Of a stretch of 64,000 nt of DNA, positions 1 to 8,743 are shown piece after piece; the first letter of the stretch is position 1; each line of letters begins with the position of its first letter. The DNA lies in assembly GCA_016793635.1 (NCBI GenBank), contig JAEUMD010000024.1:1-64000 (forward strand). The letters are read 5' to 3'. Below the pieces are notes generated by a model. It had not been told where the DNA came from and searched no databases. It saw only the letters and a program-made list of their open reading frames with translations. The translations under genes and the position numbers were made by a program. The DNA comes from Hyphomicrobiaceae bacterium (GTDB taxonomy: Bacteria; Pseudomonadota; Alphaproteobacteria; Rhizobiales; Hyphomicrobiaceae).

Positions 1-272
1 CATGAGTTCATTGTCGGAAAGCGACGCGCAATTCCAAGGATAATAAATCGGTTTTCGTTAAGTAATTTGGATCCGCATATACAATTGTTGCGAATGAACA
101 TCGAAAACGGTCTGCGACGGCGACGAAATCCGTGTCGCGACCGTATGTTCCCATTTCCTCCTGATACGTTGGACGAAGCCGATAGATATAATTGAAGAGT
201 ACGAGATCAGGGAGACGTGCGGTATTGAGCGGGGTCAAATACTCTCGGCTGGGCCGCCGGTGAAATGGAAAT
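1..272. other. Left-edge region without a recognised gene
   Basis: This stretch is AT-richer than the rest of the chromosome. A 76-codon minus-strand frame (8-238) is open, but I see no convincing ribosome binding site, no family motif and no codon pattern like that of the neighbours. It may be intergenic, or the remnant of a gene continuing outside the window. I do not call a gene here. Confidence 0.4.
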
Positions 273-297
273 CGGCCAGCCCTTGAGGGGCTGGCCG
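273..297 (-). terminator. Hairpin terminator after the PfkB kinase gene
   Basis: A perfect 10-bp stem (273-282 pairing with 288-297) with a 5-base loop lies just downstream of the minus-strand kinase stop codon at 308. In the direction of transcription it is followed by a T-rich but interrupted tail, so it is a plausible but not textbook intrinsic terminator. Confidence 0.6.
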
Positions 298-307
298 GTG
301 AGGTACA

Positions 308-1306
308 TCAAATCTTCAGGCCATTTTTTCGCGCCAACAATTGAAGCGACTGCAAGGGCCGGGCACCGACGTGCGATATGACCTCGGCTGCCGCGATGCT
401 TCCGAGCCGGCCGGATGTTTCGAGGTCGTGACCGTGGGCGATACCGTAAAGGAAGCCCGCGGCGTAGAGATCGCCCGCGCCCGTGGTGTCCTCGAGCTTT
501 TCGATGGGGACCGCTGCCACCTCGACGCGCTGGCCGCCCGAAAGGATCACCGAGCCCTTGGCACTGCGCGTCAGGGCGACAAGCCTGGCGTCCCGCTCGA
601 CATGGGTCGCGGCATTTTCGAAGTCGTCCGTCTCATAGAGCGATTTGATCTCGCTCTCGTTCGCGAAAAGGATGTCGACGCCATTCCGGATGAGGTCGAG
701 GAATTCGGCGCGATGGCGATCGACGCAGAAGCCGTCGGAAAGGGTGAGTGCGACCTTGCGGCCGGCTTTCCGCGCGATCTCCGCGGCCAGCCGAAATGCG
801 GCTTTGGCCTCCGGGCGATCGAAGAGGTAGCCTTCGAGATAGACGATCGCGGATGACGCGATGACGCCGGCATCGATTTCGCCCTGGTCGAGCTCAGTGC
901 TGATTCCGAGGAAGGTATTCATCGTGCGCTCGCCGTCGGGCGTGACGAGAATGAGAGACCTGGCGGTCGGCACCCCGCCATTCTTCTTGGTTCCATGAAA
1001 GTCGACCGAAGCGGCGCGGATATCGTGCGCGAAAATTCGGCCGAATTCGTCATCGGCCACCTTTCCAATAAAGGCAGCAGAGCCGCCGAACGATGCGACG
1101 CCGACCAAGGTGTTCGCCGCCGATCCGCCGGAGATCTCGGTCGCGGGCCCCATGCTGTCGTAGAGCCGTGTCACGGTATCGGCATCCACCAGCCGCATGT
1201 GTCCCTTGGGTGCGCCGTGGGCGGCGAGAAAGGCGTCGTCACAACGGCCGATGATATCGACGATGGCATTGCCGATGCCGACGACGTCGTAGCGGGTGTC
1301 TGTCAT
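308..1306 (-). CDS. PfkB-family carbohydrate/nucleoside kinase, probable adenosine kinase
   Basis: A 332-residue cytoplasmic kinase of the ribokinase (PfkB) superfamily. It has the N-terminal PfkB signature GGSAANT at residues 60-66 and the C-terminal signature DTTGAGD at 273-279. Asp279 is the expected catalytic base, and GAGD forms the anion hole for ATP phosphate transfer. Members of this type in Hyphomicrobiales are annotated as adenosine kinases and salvage adenosine to AMP; the family and fold are clear, but the exact substrate is inferred. I start the gene at the ATG at 1306 (MTDTRYDVVG). A longer in-frame start at 1414 would add 36 residues of unlikely sequence. It is transcribed alone and ends in a hairpin at 273-297. 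Confidence 0.85.
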   Translation of the reverse strand: MTDTRYDVVGIGNAIVDIIGRCDDAFLAAHGAPKGHMRLVDADTVTRLYDSMGPATEISGGSAANTLVGVASFGGSAAFIGKVADDEFGRIFAHDIRAASVDFHGTKKNGGVPTARSLILVTPDGERTMNTFLGISTELDQGEIDAGVIASSAIVYLEGYLFDRPEAKAAFRLAAEIARKAGRKVALTLSDGFCVDRHRAEFLDLIRNGVDILFANESEIKSLYETDDFENAATHVERDARLVALTRSAKGSVILSGGQRVEVAAVPIEKLEDTTGAGDLYAAGFLYGIAHGHDLETSGRLGSIAAAEVISHVGARPLQSLQLLARKNGLKI

Positions 1307-1592
1307 AGGGTCCTCGGTGTTATGGCGCGTACCGGTGTTCGCGCATGCACGGTCGGGCGGATTGCAGGGCCGCACGAGGGATAGGGCGGGCGCACTATAG
1401 GGCCGCCACGCCACCCTTCAAGCCAGGGGAGAACGGCTGCCGGACCCCAAATGGCAGCGAGCTGGATGAGGGGTGACGCATCCTCGCGGGCGGATCACGA
1501 GCGCTTGAACGAGGGACTTGAAACGCCCTGTCGGCGCCTTTCGTAGCGGCCGATAAGAAAAACCAATCAGCCCGCCCCAGCCGAGGAACCCG

Positions 1593-2498
1593 ATGTCCAG
1601 TGCCGTCCCCACAATTGCTCTCGCCCGCAGTCGTCCGTGGCCGCCTCGCACGCGGACGCTGACCGGATTGCTCGCCGCCACCGCGACCGCTCTTCTAGCC
1701 TTCGGTACAGGCGCGCTCGCCGACGACGTGACGACGAAGTTTTCGGCACATGCAGCCGGCTCCACGGCGACGGTGGACCACAGCGCGTGGGGCCGCCTGC
1801 TGGCGACCTACGTCAAGCCTACGCCCCACGGCCTCAACCAGGTCGATTACAAGGCCTTCAAGGCGTCGGGTCAGCGCGAGCTCAAGGATTATGTCGCCCG
1901 CCTCGAGGCAAGCGATCCTGCGAAGCTCGACAGGCCCGAGCAGTTCGCATTCTGGGCCAACCTGTATAACGCCAAGACCATCGACATCGTGCTCGACCAC
2001 TATCCGGTCGGCTCGATCCGCGAGATCGAGATCGGCGGTGGATTGTTCGGGCTCATCAAGAAGTCGGTCGGCGCGGGCGGACCGTGGAAGGCGCAGGTGC
2101 TGAAGGTTTCGGGTGCGCCGCTGTCGCTCGACGATATCGAGCACAAAATCCTGAGGCCCGTGTTCAAGGACCCGCGGGTCCACTACTCGGTGAATTGCGC
2201 GTCGCGTGGTTGCCCCAACCTCGGCACCGAAGCCTTCACGGGAGCGACAATCGACGCGCAGCTCGACGCGGGGGCGCGGGCCTTCGTCAATCACCCCCGC
2301 GGTATCGCCGTCACTGGCGACTCCATCACCGCCTCGTCGATCTACGACTGGTTCCAGAGCGATTTCGGTGGCAGCGCCGCGGGCGTACTGGAGCACGTGC
2401 GCAAGTATGCGGCGCCGGAATTGGCGCAGAGGCTCAGCGGGCTTTCGTCAATTGCATCGTACGACTACGATTGGAAGCTCAATGACATTGCCCGCTGA
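1593..2498 (+). CDS. Exported DUF547 domain protein
   Basis: A 301-residue protein with an N-terminal hydrophobic segment at about residues 24-43 ending in Ala-Leu-Ala, which looks like a signal peptide for Sec export to the periplasm. The rest matches the DUF547 family: a central segment with FWANLYNA, a Cys-containing stretch with NCASRGCPNL, and the closing YDYDWKLN motif. DUF547 proteins are widespread and their biochemical role is not established; the conserved Cys, His and Asn residues suggest an enzymatic or thioredoxin-linked function, but I do not infer one. The gene stands alone, with about 80 bases before the next gene on the same strand, so co-transcription with the TVP38-type gene is possible. 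Confidence 0.8.
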   Translation: MSSAVPTIALARSRPWPPRTRTLTGLLAATATALLAFGTGALADDVTTKFSAHAAGSTATVDHSAWGRLLATYVKPTPHGLNQVDYKAFKASGQRELKDYVARLEASDPAKLDRPEQFAFWANLYNAKTIDIVLDHYPVGSIREIEIGGGLFGLIKKSVGAGGPWKAQVLKVSGAPLSLDDIEHKILRPVFKDPRVHYSVNCASRGCPNLGTEAFTGATIDAQLDAGARAFVNHPRGIAVTGDSITASSIYDWFQSDFGGSAAGVLEHVRKYAAPELAQRLSGLSSIASYDYDWKLNDIAR

Positions 2499-2577
2499 CG
2501 CGACCGTGACGAGTATTTTTCCGATGAGAAATCATGACAATCCCTTTTTTCCCTCGTGACGAGGCGGGAGCACTTCA

Positions 2578-3405
2578 ATGTCGACCAATCAAATGAAGAA
2601 GCCGGGGTCCGCGAATGCGGCGGCCGGTACGAGCTCTGACGGGGGCCAGGGAGCGCTACGCCGCTGGGCACCGCTCATCGTGCTCGCAGCCCTCATGGCA
2701 CTGGTGTTCGCCATGGGCTGGCACAAGTACCTCTCGTTCAAGACCATCGGTCTCAACTACGAAACGCTGCGCGGCTTCATCGCCGACAATCTGATCGTTT
2801 CCGTCCTTGCTTATATGGCTCTCTACGTGGCCGTCATCGCGCTGTCGCTTCCGGGCGGCCTCATCATGACGTTGTCGGGCGGACTGCTATTCGGCTGGGC
2901 GGTCGGCGCGCCCGCGACCGTGGTGGCGGCGACGGTCGGAGCGACCATCATCTTCCTCGTCGCCCGCACGTCCTTCGGTGAGAGCATGGCAGCTCGCGCC
3001 GGACCGTGGATTGCCAAACTGCGCGCGGGTTTCCAGGAGGACGCACTGAGCTATCTCCTGTTCCTGCGGCTGGTGCCGGCGTTCCCCTTCTTCGTCGTCA
3101 ATCTGGCGCCGGCGCTGCTCGGTGTGCCGCTCCGGACCTACGTCATCGGCACATTGCTCGGCATCGTTCCAGCGACCACGGCCTTCTCGGTGCTCGGCGC
3201 CGGTCTCGGCAGCGCCGTCGAAAGCCAGAATGCGATCTACAACTCGTGTCTCGCCCAGCACGGTACGCGCGGCGCTGATGCCTGCACCTATTCTATCGAC
3301 ACCAAAGCGCTGGTAACTCCGGAGTTGCTGGCGGCGTTCGCGCTGCTCGGAGTGGTCGCGCTCATCCCCGTAGTGATCAAGAAATTCAAGTCCAGGAGCA
3401 ATTGA
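2578..3405 (+). CDS. TVP38/TMEM64 (VTT domain) membrane protein
   Basis: A 275-residue integral membrane protein of the TVP38/TMEM64/DedA-related VTT family. Hydrophobic segments occur near residues 30-48, 65-110, 150-190 and 245-265. The family hallmarks are visible: a LPGGLIMTLSGGLLFG re-entrant-loop segment, a SFGES motif, and LRLVPAFPFFVVNLAPALLGVP in the second half. VTT proteins in bacteria and eukaryotes are linked to lipid scrambling or transport in the cytoplasmic membrane. A Cys-containing periplasmic loop (SCLAQHGTRGADACTYS) sits before the last helix. The stop is one base from the start of the flavin reductase gene, so the two are surely one operon, a pairing seen repeatedly in proteobacteria. 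Confidence 0.88.
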   Translation: MSTNQMKKPGSANAAAGTSSDGGQGALRRWAPLIVLAALMALVFAMGWHKYLSFKTIGLNYETLRGFIADNLIVSVLAYMALYVAVIALSLPGGLIMTLSGGLLFGWAVGAPATVVAATVGATIIFLVARTSFGESMAARAGPWIAKLRAGFQEDALSYLLFLRLVPAFPFFVVNLAPALLGVPLRTYVIGTLLGIVPATTAFSVLGAGLGSAVESQNAIYNSCLAQHGTRGADACTYSIDTKALVTPELLAAFALLGVVALIPVVIKKFKSRSN

Positions 3406-3406
3406 T

Positions 3407-4849
3407 ATGGCAACGCCTGAGGCGACAAAAAATGCGATCGACGCCGATATGTGCGTGATCGGTGCGGGCTCCGGTGGCCTCTCCGTGGCCGCTGCCGCCG
3501 CCGCCTTCGGACAACGCGTGGTGCTGATCGAAAAGGGCCGCATGGGTGGCGATTGCTTGAACTACGGCTGCGTTCCGTCGAAGGCGATGATCGCCTCGGC
3601 CCGGCGCGCGCATCAGATGCGCACATCCGCGCCGTTCGGCATCGAGGCAGTGGAACCTGTGGTGGACTGGAGCGCGGTGCACGATCATGTGCACAGCGTC
3701 ATCGCTGCCATCGCGCCGAACGATAGCGTCGAGCGGTTCCGTGGCCTCGGCGTCACCGTGATCGAGGCGGCCGGCCGGTTCGTCGACCGAAAAACGGTCG
3801 TGGCGGGCGATCATCGCATCACCGCCCGCAAGTTCGTCATCGCAACTGGCTCTTCGCCCGTCGTTCCGCCCGTTCCGGGGCTTGCCGGCACGCCGTATTT
3901 CACCAACGAGACGATCTTCGACAACCGCGATCCGATCGGACATCTCATCGTGATCGGCGGTGGGCCGATCGGCATGGAGCTCGCGCAGGCGCATCGGCGG
4001 CTCGGCGCCAAAGTCACCGTGCTCGAGGGTATGAAGGCGCTCGGCAAGGACGATCCCGAGATGACGAAGGTGGTGCTCACCCACCTTGCGGACGAAGGCA
4101 TCGACATCCGCGAAGGTGCCAAGGCATCGAAGGTCGAGGGCGAGGTGGGCCGCGTGCGGGTCACGATCGGCGAAGGCGCCGGGGCCGAGGTGGTCGAAGG
4201 CACGCACTTGCTCGTGGCTGCGGGCCGCAGGGCCAATACCGATGGTCTCGGGCTCGACGCAGCGGGGATCAAGTTCGACAAGCGCGGTATCACGGTTTCG
4301 GCCGGCCTCGTCACTTCGAACCCGAACGTATTCGCGATAGGCGATGTGACCGGCGGCCTTCAGTTCACGCACGTCGCCAACTATCACGCTGGCATCGTCA
4401 TCCGCCGCGCCCTGTTTCGTTTGCCCGCCAAGGCCGATACCACCGTGGTGCCGTGGGTGACGTATACGGAGCCGGAACTCGCGCACGTCGGTCTCACCGA
4501 GGACCAGGCACGCGGGAAGTACGGCAAAGTCGGTGTTTTGCGCTGGCCGTTCCATGAAAACGACCGTGCACAGGCCGAGCACGCCATCTCGGGACATGTC
4601 AAGGTCGTGGTGGATGGCAAGGGGCGCATTCTCGGCGCCAGCGTCGTCGGCGAGCAGGCGGGCGAGATCATCCAGATGTGGGTGCTGGCCATCTCACAGA
4701 AGCTGAATATCAAGGCCATGACCGGCTTCATTTCACCGTATCCGACGTTGTCGGAGGTGAACAAGCGGGCCGCCATCCGTCATTACGCCACCGTTCCCGG
4801 TAAACCTCTCGTACGTAAGGTGATCGGCTTGCTCGCCAAACTCGGTTAA
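3407..4849 (+). CDS. FAD-dependent pyridine nucleotide-disulfide oxidoreductase (MerA/Lpd-like, atypical)
   Basis: A 480-residue class I flavoprotein. It shows an N-terminal FAD-binding GAGSGG (19-24), the redox-active Cys50-x4-Cys55 in GGDCLNYGCVPSK, a central NAD-binding GGGPIGMELA, the FAIGDV segment and a C-terminal dimerisation domain. It resembles mercuric reductases and dihydrolipoamide dehydrogenases, but two key features of those enzymes are absent. The His of the interface HPT motif is replaced (here PYPTLSEV), and there is no C-terminal Cys pair or N-terminal metal-binding domain. Mercury reduction or lipoamide oxidation should therefore not be assumed. Its partner is the VTT membrane protein one base upstream, which suggests a shared, perhaps membrane-linked, redox role. 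Confidence 0.85.
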   Translation: MATPEATKNAIDADMCVIGAGSGGLSVAAAAAAFGQRVVLIEKGRMGGDCLNYGCVPSKAMIASARRAHQMRTSAPFGIEAVEPVVDWSAVHDHVHSVIAAIAPNDSVERFRGLGVTVIEAAGRFVDRKTVVAGDHRITARKFVIATGSSPVVPPVPGLAGTPYFTNETIFDNRDPIGHLIVIGGGPIGMELAQAHRRLGAKVTVLEGMKALGKDDPEMTKVVLTHLADEGIDIREGAKASKVEGEVGRVRVTIGEGAGAEVVEGTHLLVAAGRRANTDGLGLDAAGIKFDKRGITVSAGLVTSNPNVFAIGDVTGGLQFTHVANYHAGIVIRRALFRLPAKADTTVVPWVTYTEPELAHVGLTEDQARGKYGKVGVLRWPFHENDRAQAEHAISGHVKVVVDGKGRILGASVVGEQAGEIIQMWVLAISQKLNIKAMTGFISPYPTLSEVNKRAAIRHYATVPGKPLVRKVIGLLAKLG

Positions 4850-4898
4850 GAAGAGGAGCGACGTCTCGGCGGTCGCGAGGTTCGACCAGGAAAGCGAA

Positions 4899-6416
4899 GT
4901 GGACATCAAGAGCCACGAGCAGTTCAGATCCGGTAAGGCTGCGGCCGATGTGGCGCGCGGCTCGGTGAGGCGCGTGGTCGAGGCCTCGCGGCGGCGGTGG
5001 TTGCGCCTCGGCCTTCCAGCCAAGCTGCTTCTGCTGACCGCAGCGTTCGTCATGATGGCGGAAATACTGATCTTCGTGCCGTCGGTCGCCAACTACCGAG
5101 TCTCGTGGTTGAGCGACCGGCTGACGGCGGCGCAGATCGCGGCACTGGCGGCCGAGTCAGTTCCAGGCGGTGCTGTGCCGCCAAAGGTTCGCGCCGAGCT
5201 GCTACGTACGGCACAGGTGAAGGCCGTCGCTATCAAACGCGGCGGGCTGCGCCGCGTGGTGCTGCCCGCGGAAGAGTCGTTGGAGATCGACGACTATTAC
5301 GATTTGCGGCCGGTTCACAACGGCGACGGCAGTGGCGTCTTCAATCGCCTCAGCCTGATTGGTGATGCGTTCGTCACGTTCATGAGCGCGGATCGCATCA
5401 TTCGCGTTACGGGGCCGGTCGGCTCCAATCCGGCCGACTTCATCGAGATCGTCATACCGGAAGCGCCGTTGAAGCATGTGATGATCCGCTACGGCTTGAA
5501 CATACTTGCGCTGTCGATCCTCATCTCCCTCATAACCGCCGCGCTGGTCTATTTCGCGCTCTCCTATTTGCTGGTCCGTCCGATGATGCGCATCACGCGC
5601 AACATGGTGCGGTTCTCCGAAAATCCCGAGGACCCCGAGCGCATCATCGCGCCATCCGACCGTGCCGACGAGATCGGGGTCGCGGAACGCCAGCTTGCGA
5701 GCATGCAGCGGGATCTGTCGCAACTCTTTCTGCAGAAGAACCGTCTGGCGCAGCTCGGCCTTGCGGTGAGCAAGGTCAATCACGATCTGCGCAACATGCT
5801 CGCCAACGCCCAGCTCATATCGGACCGCTTGACCTCGGTGCCCGACCCGACGGTGCAGCGCTTCGCGCCAAAGCTCATCGCGTCGCTCGATCGCGCCATC
5901 AACTTCTGCAACGACTCGCTCAGGTTCGGGCGCGCAGAGGAAGCACAGCCGCGGCGGGAGCTACTGCGATTGAAGCCGCTGGTGGAAGACGTCGGCGATG
6001 GTCTTGGCCTGCCGCGGGAAGGTCAGATTGCCTGGACCGTCGACATGGACGAAAATCTGCGCATCGACGTCGATCGCGAGCATCTATTTCGCGTGTTGAG
6101 CAATCTCGTTCGTAATGCGACCCAAGCCATAGAAGGGCAGGAGGATCGCGCGCTTCCGGGACACGTCGAAGTCCGCGCGTGGCGCGACGGCCGCAAGGTT
6201 TGGATGGAAGTCCGCGACGACGGGCCGGGTGTACCGCCGCGTGCGCGTGAAAACCTGTTCCGAGCATTCCAGGGCGTGCGCAAGGGTGGCACTGGCCTCG
6301 GGCTCGCTATCGCAGCTGAACTCGTCGCAGCGCACGGCGGAAAGTTGCGTCTGCTCGATGAGGGGCCAGGCGCGACGTTTGTGATCGAATTGCCCGATCG
6401 CGCTATTCATGCGTGA
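4899..6416 (+). CDS. Membrane-bound sensor histidine kinase with HAMP domain
   Basis: A 505-residue sensor kinase that starts with GTG preceded by AGGAAAG. A first transmembrane helix lies at about residues 42-62, an extracytoplasmic sensing domain at 63-195, and a second helix at about 198-225. A HAMP linker follows, then a HisKA dimerisation helix with the phospho-acceptor His295 in NHDLRN, and an HATPase domain with N-box NLVRNATQAIEG and G-boxes DDGPGVP and GTGLGLAIA. It should autophosphorylate on His295 and pass phosphate to a response regulator, but none is encoded next to it, so it is an orphan kinase here. It lies 49 bases after the flavin reductase and 47 bases before the copper chaperone gene. 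Confidence 0.9.
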   Translation: MDIKSHEQFRSGKAAADVARGSVRRVVEASRRRWLRLGLPAKLLLLTAAFVMMAEILIFVPSVANYRVSWLSDRLTAAQIAALAAESVPGGAVPPKVRAELLRTAQVKAVAIKRGGLRRVVLPAEESLEIDDYYDLRPVHNGDGSGVFNRLSLIGDAFVTFMSADRIIRVTGPVGSNPADFIEIVIPEAPLKHVMIRYGLNILALSILISLITAALVYFALSYLLVRPMMRITRNMVRFSENPEDPERIIAPSDRADEIGVAERQLASMQRDLSQLFLQKNRLAQLGLAVSKVNHDLRNMLANAQLISDRLTSVPDPTVQRFAPKLIASLDRAINFCNDSLRFGRAEEAQPRRELLRLKPLVEDVGDGLGLPREGQIAWTVDMDENLRIDVDREHLFRVLSNLVRNATQAIEGQEDRALPGHVEVRAWRDGRKVWMEVRDDGPGVPPRARENLFRAFQGVRKGGTGLGLAIAAELVAAHGGKLRLLDEGPGATFVIELPDRAIHA

Positions 6417-6463
6417 CGGGTCGAATGTACCCACGCAACCAAAAAGAGGACCAGGAAACGGCC

Positions 6464-6997
6464 ATGTCGCACAAGCTTCCAACGATCGTCGGCGCGCTGG
6501 CGCTCCTGCTCACGTTCCCGGGCGCCGATATCGCCGGCGCACACGAGTACACTGCCAAGACTGTCACGGTATCGCATCCATGGGCGCGCGCGACGCCGCC
6601 CGGCGCCACGGTCGGCGCGGCCTATCTCGAGATCGCAGCATCGAAGAAGGGTGACGACAAGTTGGTTGGCGGGCGCAGTGAGATCGCCGGGCGCGTTGAA
6701 ATCCACACCCACGAGCGCGACGGCGACGTGATGAAGATGAAGCAGGTTGCGGCGCTGCCGGTGCCGGCAGGTAAGTCGGTGGTGTTGAAGCCGTCCGGCG
6801 ATCACGTCATGTTGATGGATCTCAAGCGGCCGCTTGTGGAGGGTGACCTCCTCAAGCTGACGCTGACATTCGAGAAGGCGGGCGACGTCGAGATTGAGGC
6901 GACGGTCGAGCCGATCGGCGCGAAGGGCCCGCACGGCATGGATCATCAGCCGGGACACGAGCCAGATCACAGCGGACACGGTGCGCACAAGCACTGA
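6464..6997 (+). CDS. PCu(A)C periplasmic copper chaperone
   Basis: A 177-residue exported protein with a signal peptide (about 1-25, ending near AGA) and the PCu(A)C fold. The Cu(I) ligands of the family are visible as His81/His83, Met90/Met92, His114 and Met116/Met118. The C-terminal tail is rich in His, Asp and Gly (HGMDHQPGHEPDHSGHGAHKH region) and probably binds further metal. The family delivers copper to the CuA or CuB centre of cytochrome c oxidase. I choose the ATG at 6464, preceded by an AGGA-type ribosome binding site; a longer frame from 6413 would overlap the kinase gene and spoil the signal peptide. No SCO gene is adjacent. Confidence 0.88.
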   Translation: MSHKLPTIVGALALLLTFPGADIAGAHEYTAKTVTVSHPWARATPPGATVGAAYLEIAASKKGDDKLVGGRSEIAGRVEIHTHERDGDVMKMKQVAALPVPAGKSVVLKPSGDHVMLMDLKRPLVEGDLLKLTLTFEKAGDVEIEATVEPIGAKGPHGMDHQPGHEPDHSGHGAHKH

Positions 6998-7122
6998 GTG
7001 CCTGCCGAATAACCGGGCCTCGGCGAAGCGGCAGAAGGGTTGATGCACCGCAAAGCGGAGCATGTCGGAGGGTCGCATTGCTGCGGCCGCAACCGATCCA
7101 CGCACGCTCCGAGGTCCTCGAC

Positions 7123-7689
7123 ATGCGACTGCCTCACCGCTCCCCCGTCTGGTATCTGCGTCCGCTGCACTGGTGGCAAACCCACGTGCACGGCGAGGTG
7201 CTGGAGCCGACGGCGCTGTGGTCGTACCGGCCACAGGCGTTGCTGACCTTTCTGGCGATGTTCTCGCGTTTGCGGACGCGCCGTTCACCCGTGGCCGCCG
7301 ATCTTCGCTCGCTCGTCGGCCTGCGCGTATCGCAGGTGACGAAGTGTGCGTTCTGCATCGATCTCAATGCATCGATGCTGACGGCGGCGGGGGTAACTCA
7401 GGCGAAGGCGATGGCGCTCGCGAACTGGAGGTACGACGCGGCATTCAGCGACACCGAGCGCCTCGTACTCGAATATGCCGAAGCCGTCTCCACGACGCCC
7501 TGCGTGGTGAGTGACGAATTGTTCGAGCGCATGCGTGCGTCATTTGCTGACGAAGCCATCGTCGAGCTGACGGCGGTTGCCGCGTTCCAGAACATGTCGG
7601 CGAGATTCAATGCGGCGCTCGACGCACAGGCGCACGGCTTCTGCGGGCTGCCATCGCGGCTCTCCGATGCCGCCAAGGCGGCGCAATAG
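7123..7689 (+). CDS. Carboxymuconolactone decarboxylase (AhpD-like) family protein
   Basis: A 188-residue cytoplasmic protein of the AhpD/CMD superfamily. The redox-active pair Cys75-x-x-Cys78 lies in KCAFCIDLNA and is followed by the conserved helices with ALANWRYDAAFSDTERLVLEYAEA. Proteins with this CxxC act as disulfide-dependent peroxidases or alkylhydroperoxidase partners; the substrate here is unknown. I start at the ATG at 7123 (MRLPHRSPVW); a TTG-type start at 7078 is also in frame but lacks a better binding site. The gene is convergent with the metallophosphoesterase gene, whose stop is only four bases away. Confidence 0.82.
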   Translation: MRLPHRSPVWYLRPLHWWQTHVHGEVLEPTALWSYRPQALLTFLAMFSRLRTRRSPVAADLRSLVGLRVSQVTKCAFCIDLNASMLTAAGVTQAKAMALANWRYDAAFSDTERLVLEYAEAVSTTPCVVSDELFERMRASFADEAIVELTAVAAFQNMSARFNAALDAQAHGFCGLPSRLSDAAKAAQ

Positions 7690-7692
7690 GTA

Positions 7693-8619
7693 TCAGCTTG
7701 CGCAGCAGCCTGCTCCCTTTCGGGCCTCGGCCGTTACGATCTCGGGCCAGAGAATTTCGCAATGCGTTGCGTCTCCTGGGCGCCAGCCGACCGAACCGGG
7801 TTCCAGGCGGCGACCCTGCATGGCCGTTTCGAATGCAGGTAGCACATCGCAATTCGGCCAGTTTCCAGATGCCAGCGATGAGCGATATTCGGCCGGCAAA
7901 CCAGCTTCCGACATGGCCGTCTGGGCCGCACCGTAATCGTAGTCGAGCGAACGGTGCTCGATGATCACGTCGCCGCTGTCGACTCGGAGAAGGCTGAACC
8001 ATACACGCGGTGTGCCGTCGTTGGCCGGCATGCCCGCCACACCTGCGTTGTGCCACAAGCGTCCATCGACGATCTCGGTGAACGGGAGGCCGCAATGTCC
8101 GCCGACGACTCCGTCGCAGTCCGTCAGCGCTAGCTCGGCCCGCTTGGCTTCAACTGCCGTTGTTGCAAAGACGAACTGGTTGATCCGCGAAATGCTGCCG
8201 TGGATCACCAGGAGGCGCGCGATGCCGAGATCGATGGTGATGCGGGGTGGCAGGCCGCCGAGCCAGTCACGCCGCGCGCGGTCGGTCGCGGCACTCGCAT
8301 GGGCGAACCAGGCCGCTGAAAGTCGGTCACACTGCGTTCCGTCGCCGAACCCGCAGCCGCAGTCCTCCGCATTGTTGGCGAGCTGCTCGTCGCAGTTTCC
8401 CGCAATCACGTTGATGCCGCTCGCGCGGACGAGATCAATGGTTTCGACCGGAGAGCCGCAGTAGGCGGCAAGATCGCCCGTGCAGACCACGTGATCCGCC
8501 GGCACTCCAAGCCGCTTCGCTTCGTCCAGCACTGCCGCTGTCGCCTGCAGGTTGCTGTAGGGCCCACCGAAGATGAGGACGGGCCCCATCGCAGTCAGGA
8601 CATCGGCGGATCGTGTCAT
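7693..8619 (-). CDS. Metallophosphoesterase-like protein lacking the DxH motif
   Basis: A 308-residue protein of the calcineurin-like metallophosphoesterase superfamily. It keeps the GD motif (CTGDLAAYCG, Asp49), the GNCD motif (74-77), a later VIHG, and GHCGLP in place of the usual GHTHxP. The first metal-binding motif, normally GDxHxN near the N-terminus, reads GGPYSN at 18-23, so both the Asp and the His are lost. The protein also has a Cys-rich acidic insert (DCGCGFGDGTQCD) and ends in GCCAS. Altered metal binding or a non-catalytic role is likely. It is divergently oriented to the phnDEC-type importer, sharing a 124-base intergenic region, which may mean a functional link to a phosphorus compound or oxyanion. 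Confidence 0.72.
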   Translation of the reverse strand: MTRSADVLTAMGPVLIFGGPYSNLQATAAVLDEAKRLGVPADHVVCTGDLAAYCGSPVETIDLVRASGINVIAGNCDEQLANNAEDCGCGFGDGTQCDRLSAAWFAHASAATDRARRDWLGGLPPRITIDLGIARLLVIHGSISRINQFVFATTAVEAKRAELALTDCDGVVGGHCGLPFTEIVDGRLWHNAGVAGMPANDGTPRVWFSLLRVDSGDVIIEHRSLDYDYGAAQTAMSEAGLPAEYRSSLASGNWPNCDVLPAFETAMQGRRLEPGSVGWRPGDATHCEILWPEIVTAEARKGAGCCAS

Positions 8620-8743
8620 CGGAGCCTCACATGCGGCGGCGTGGCTTGTCGTTGTCGCTGCGATCGAATTCTATGCGGTCTACGGAGGTCGACGCGGATT
8701 TGTAACAGTCGTTGGCGCATGCGCGTAGGTCGAGCTGAACGGA

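Noticed and set aside
3386-4597. A 403-codon minus-strand frame
   Set aside because: Antisense shadow of the flavoprotein gene, which has full FAD, NAD and Cys motifs.
3407-4849. Calling the flavoprotein a mercuric reductase
   Set aside because: The C-terminal Cys pair, the metal-binding domain and the interface His are missing, and no mer genes are near.
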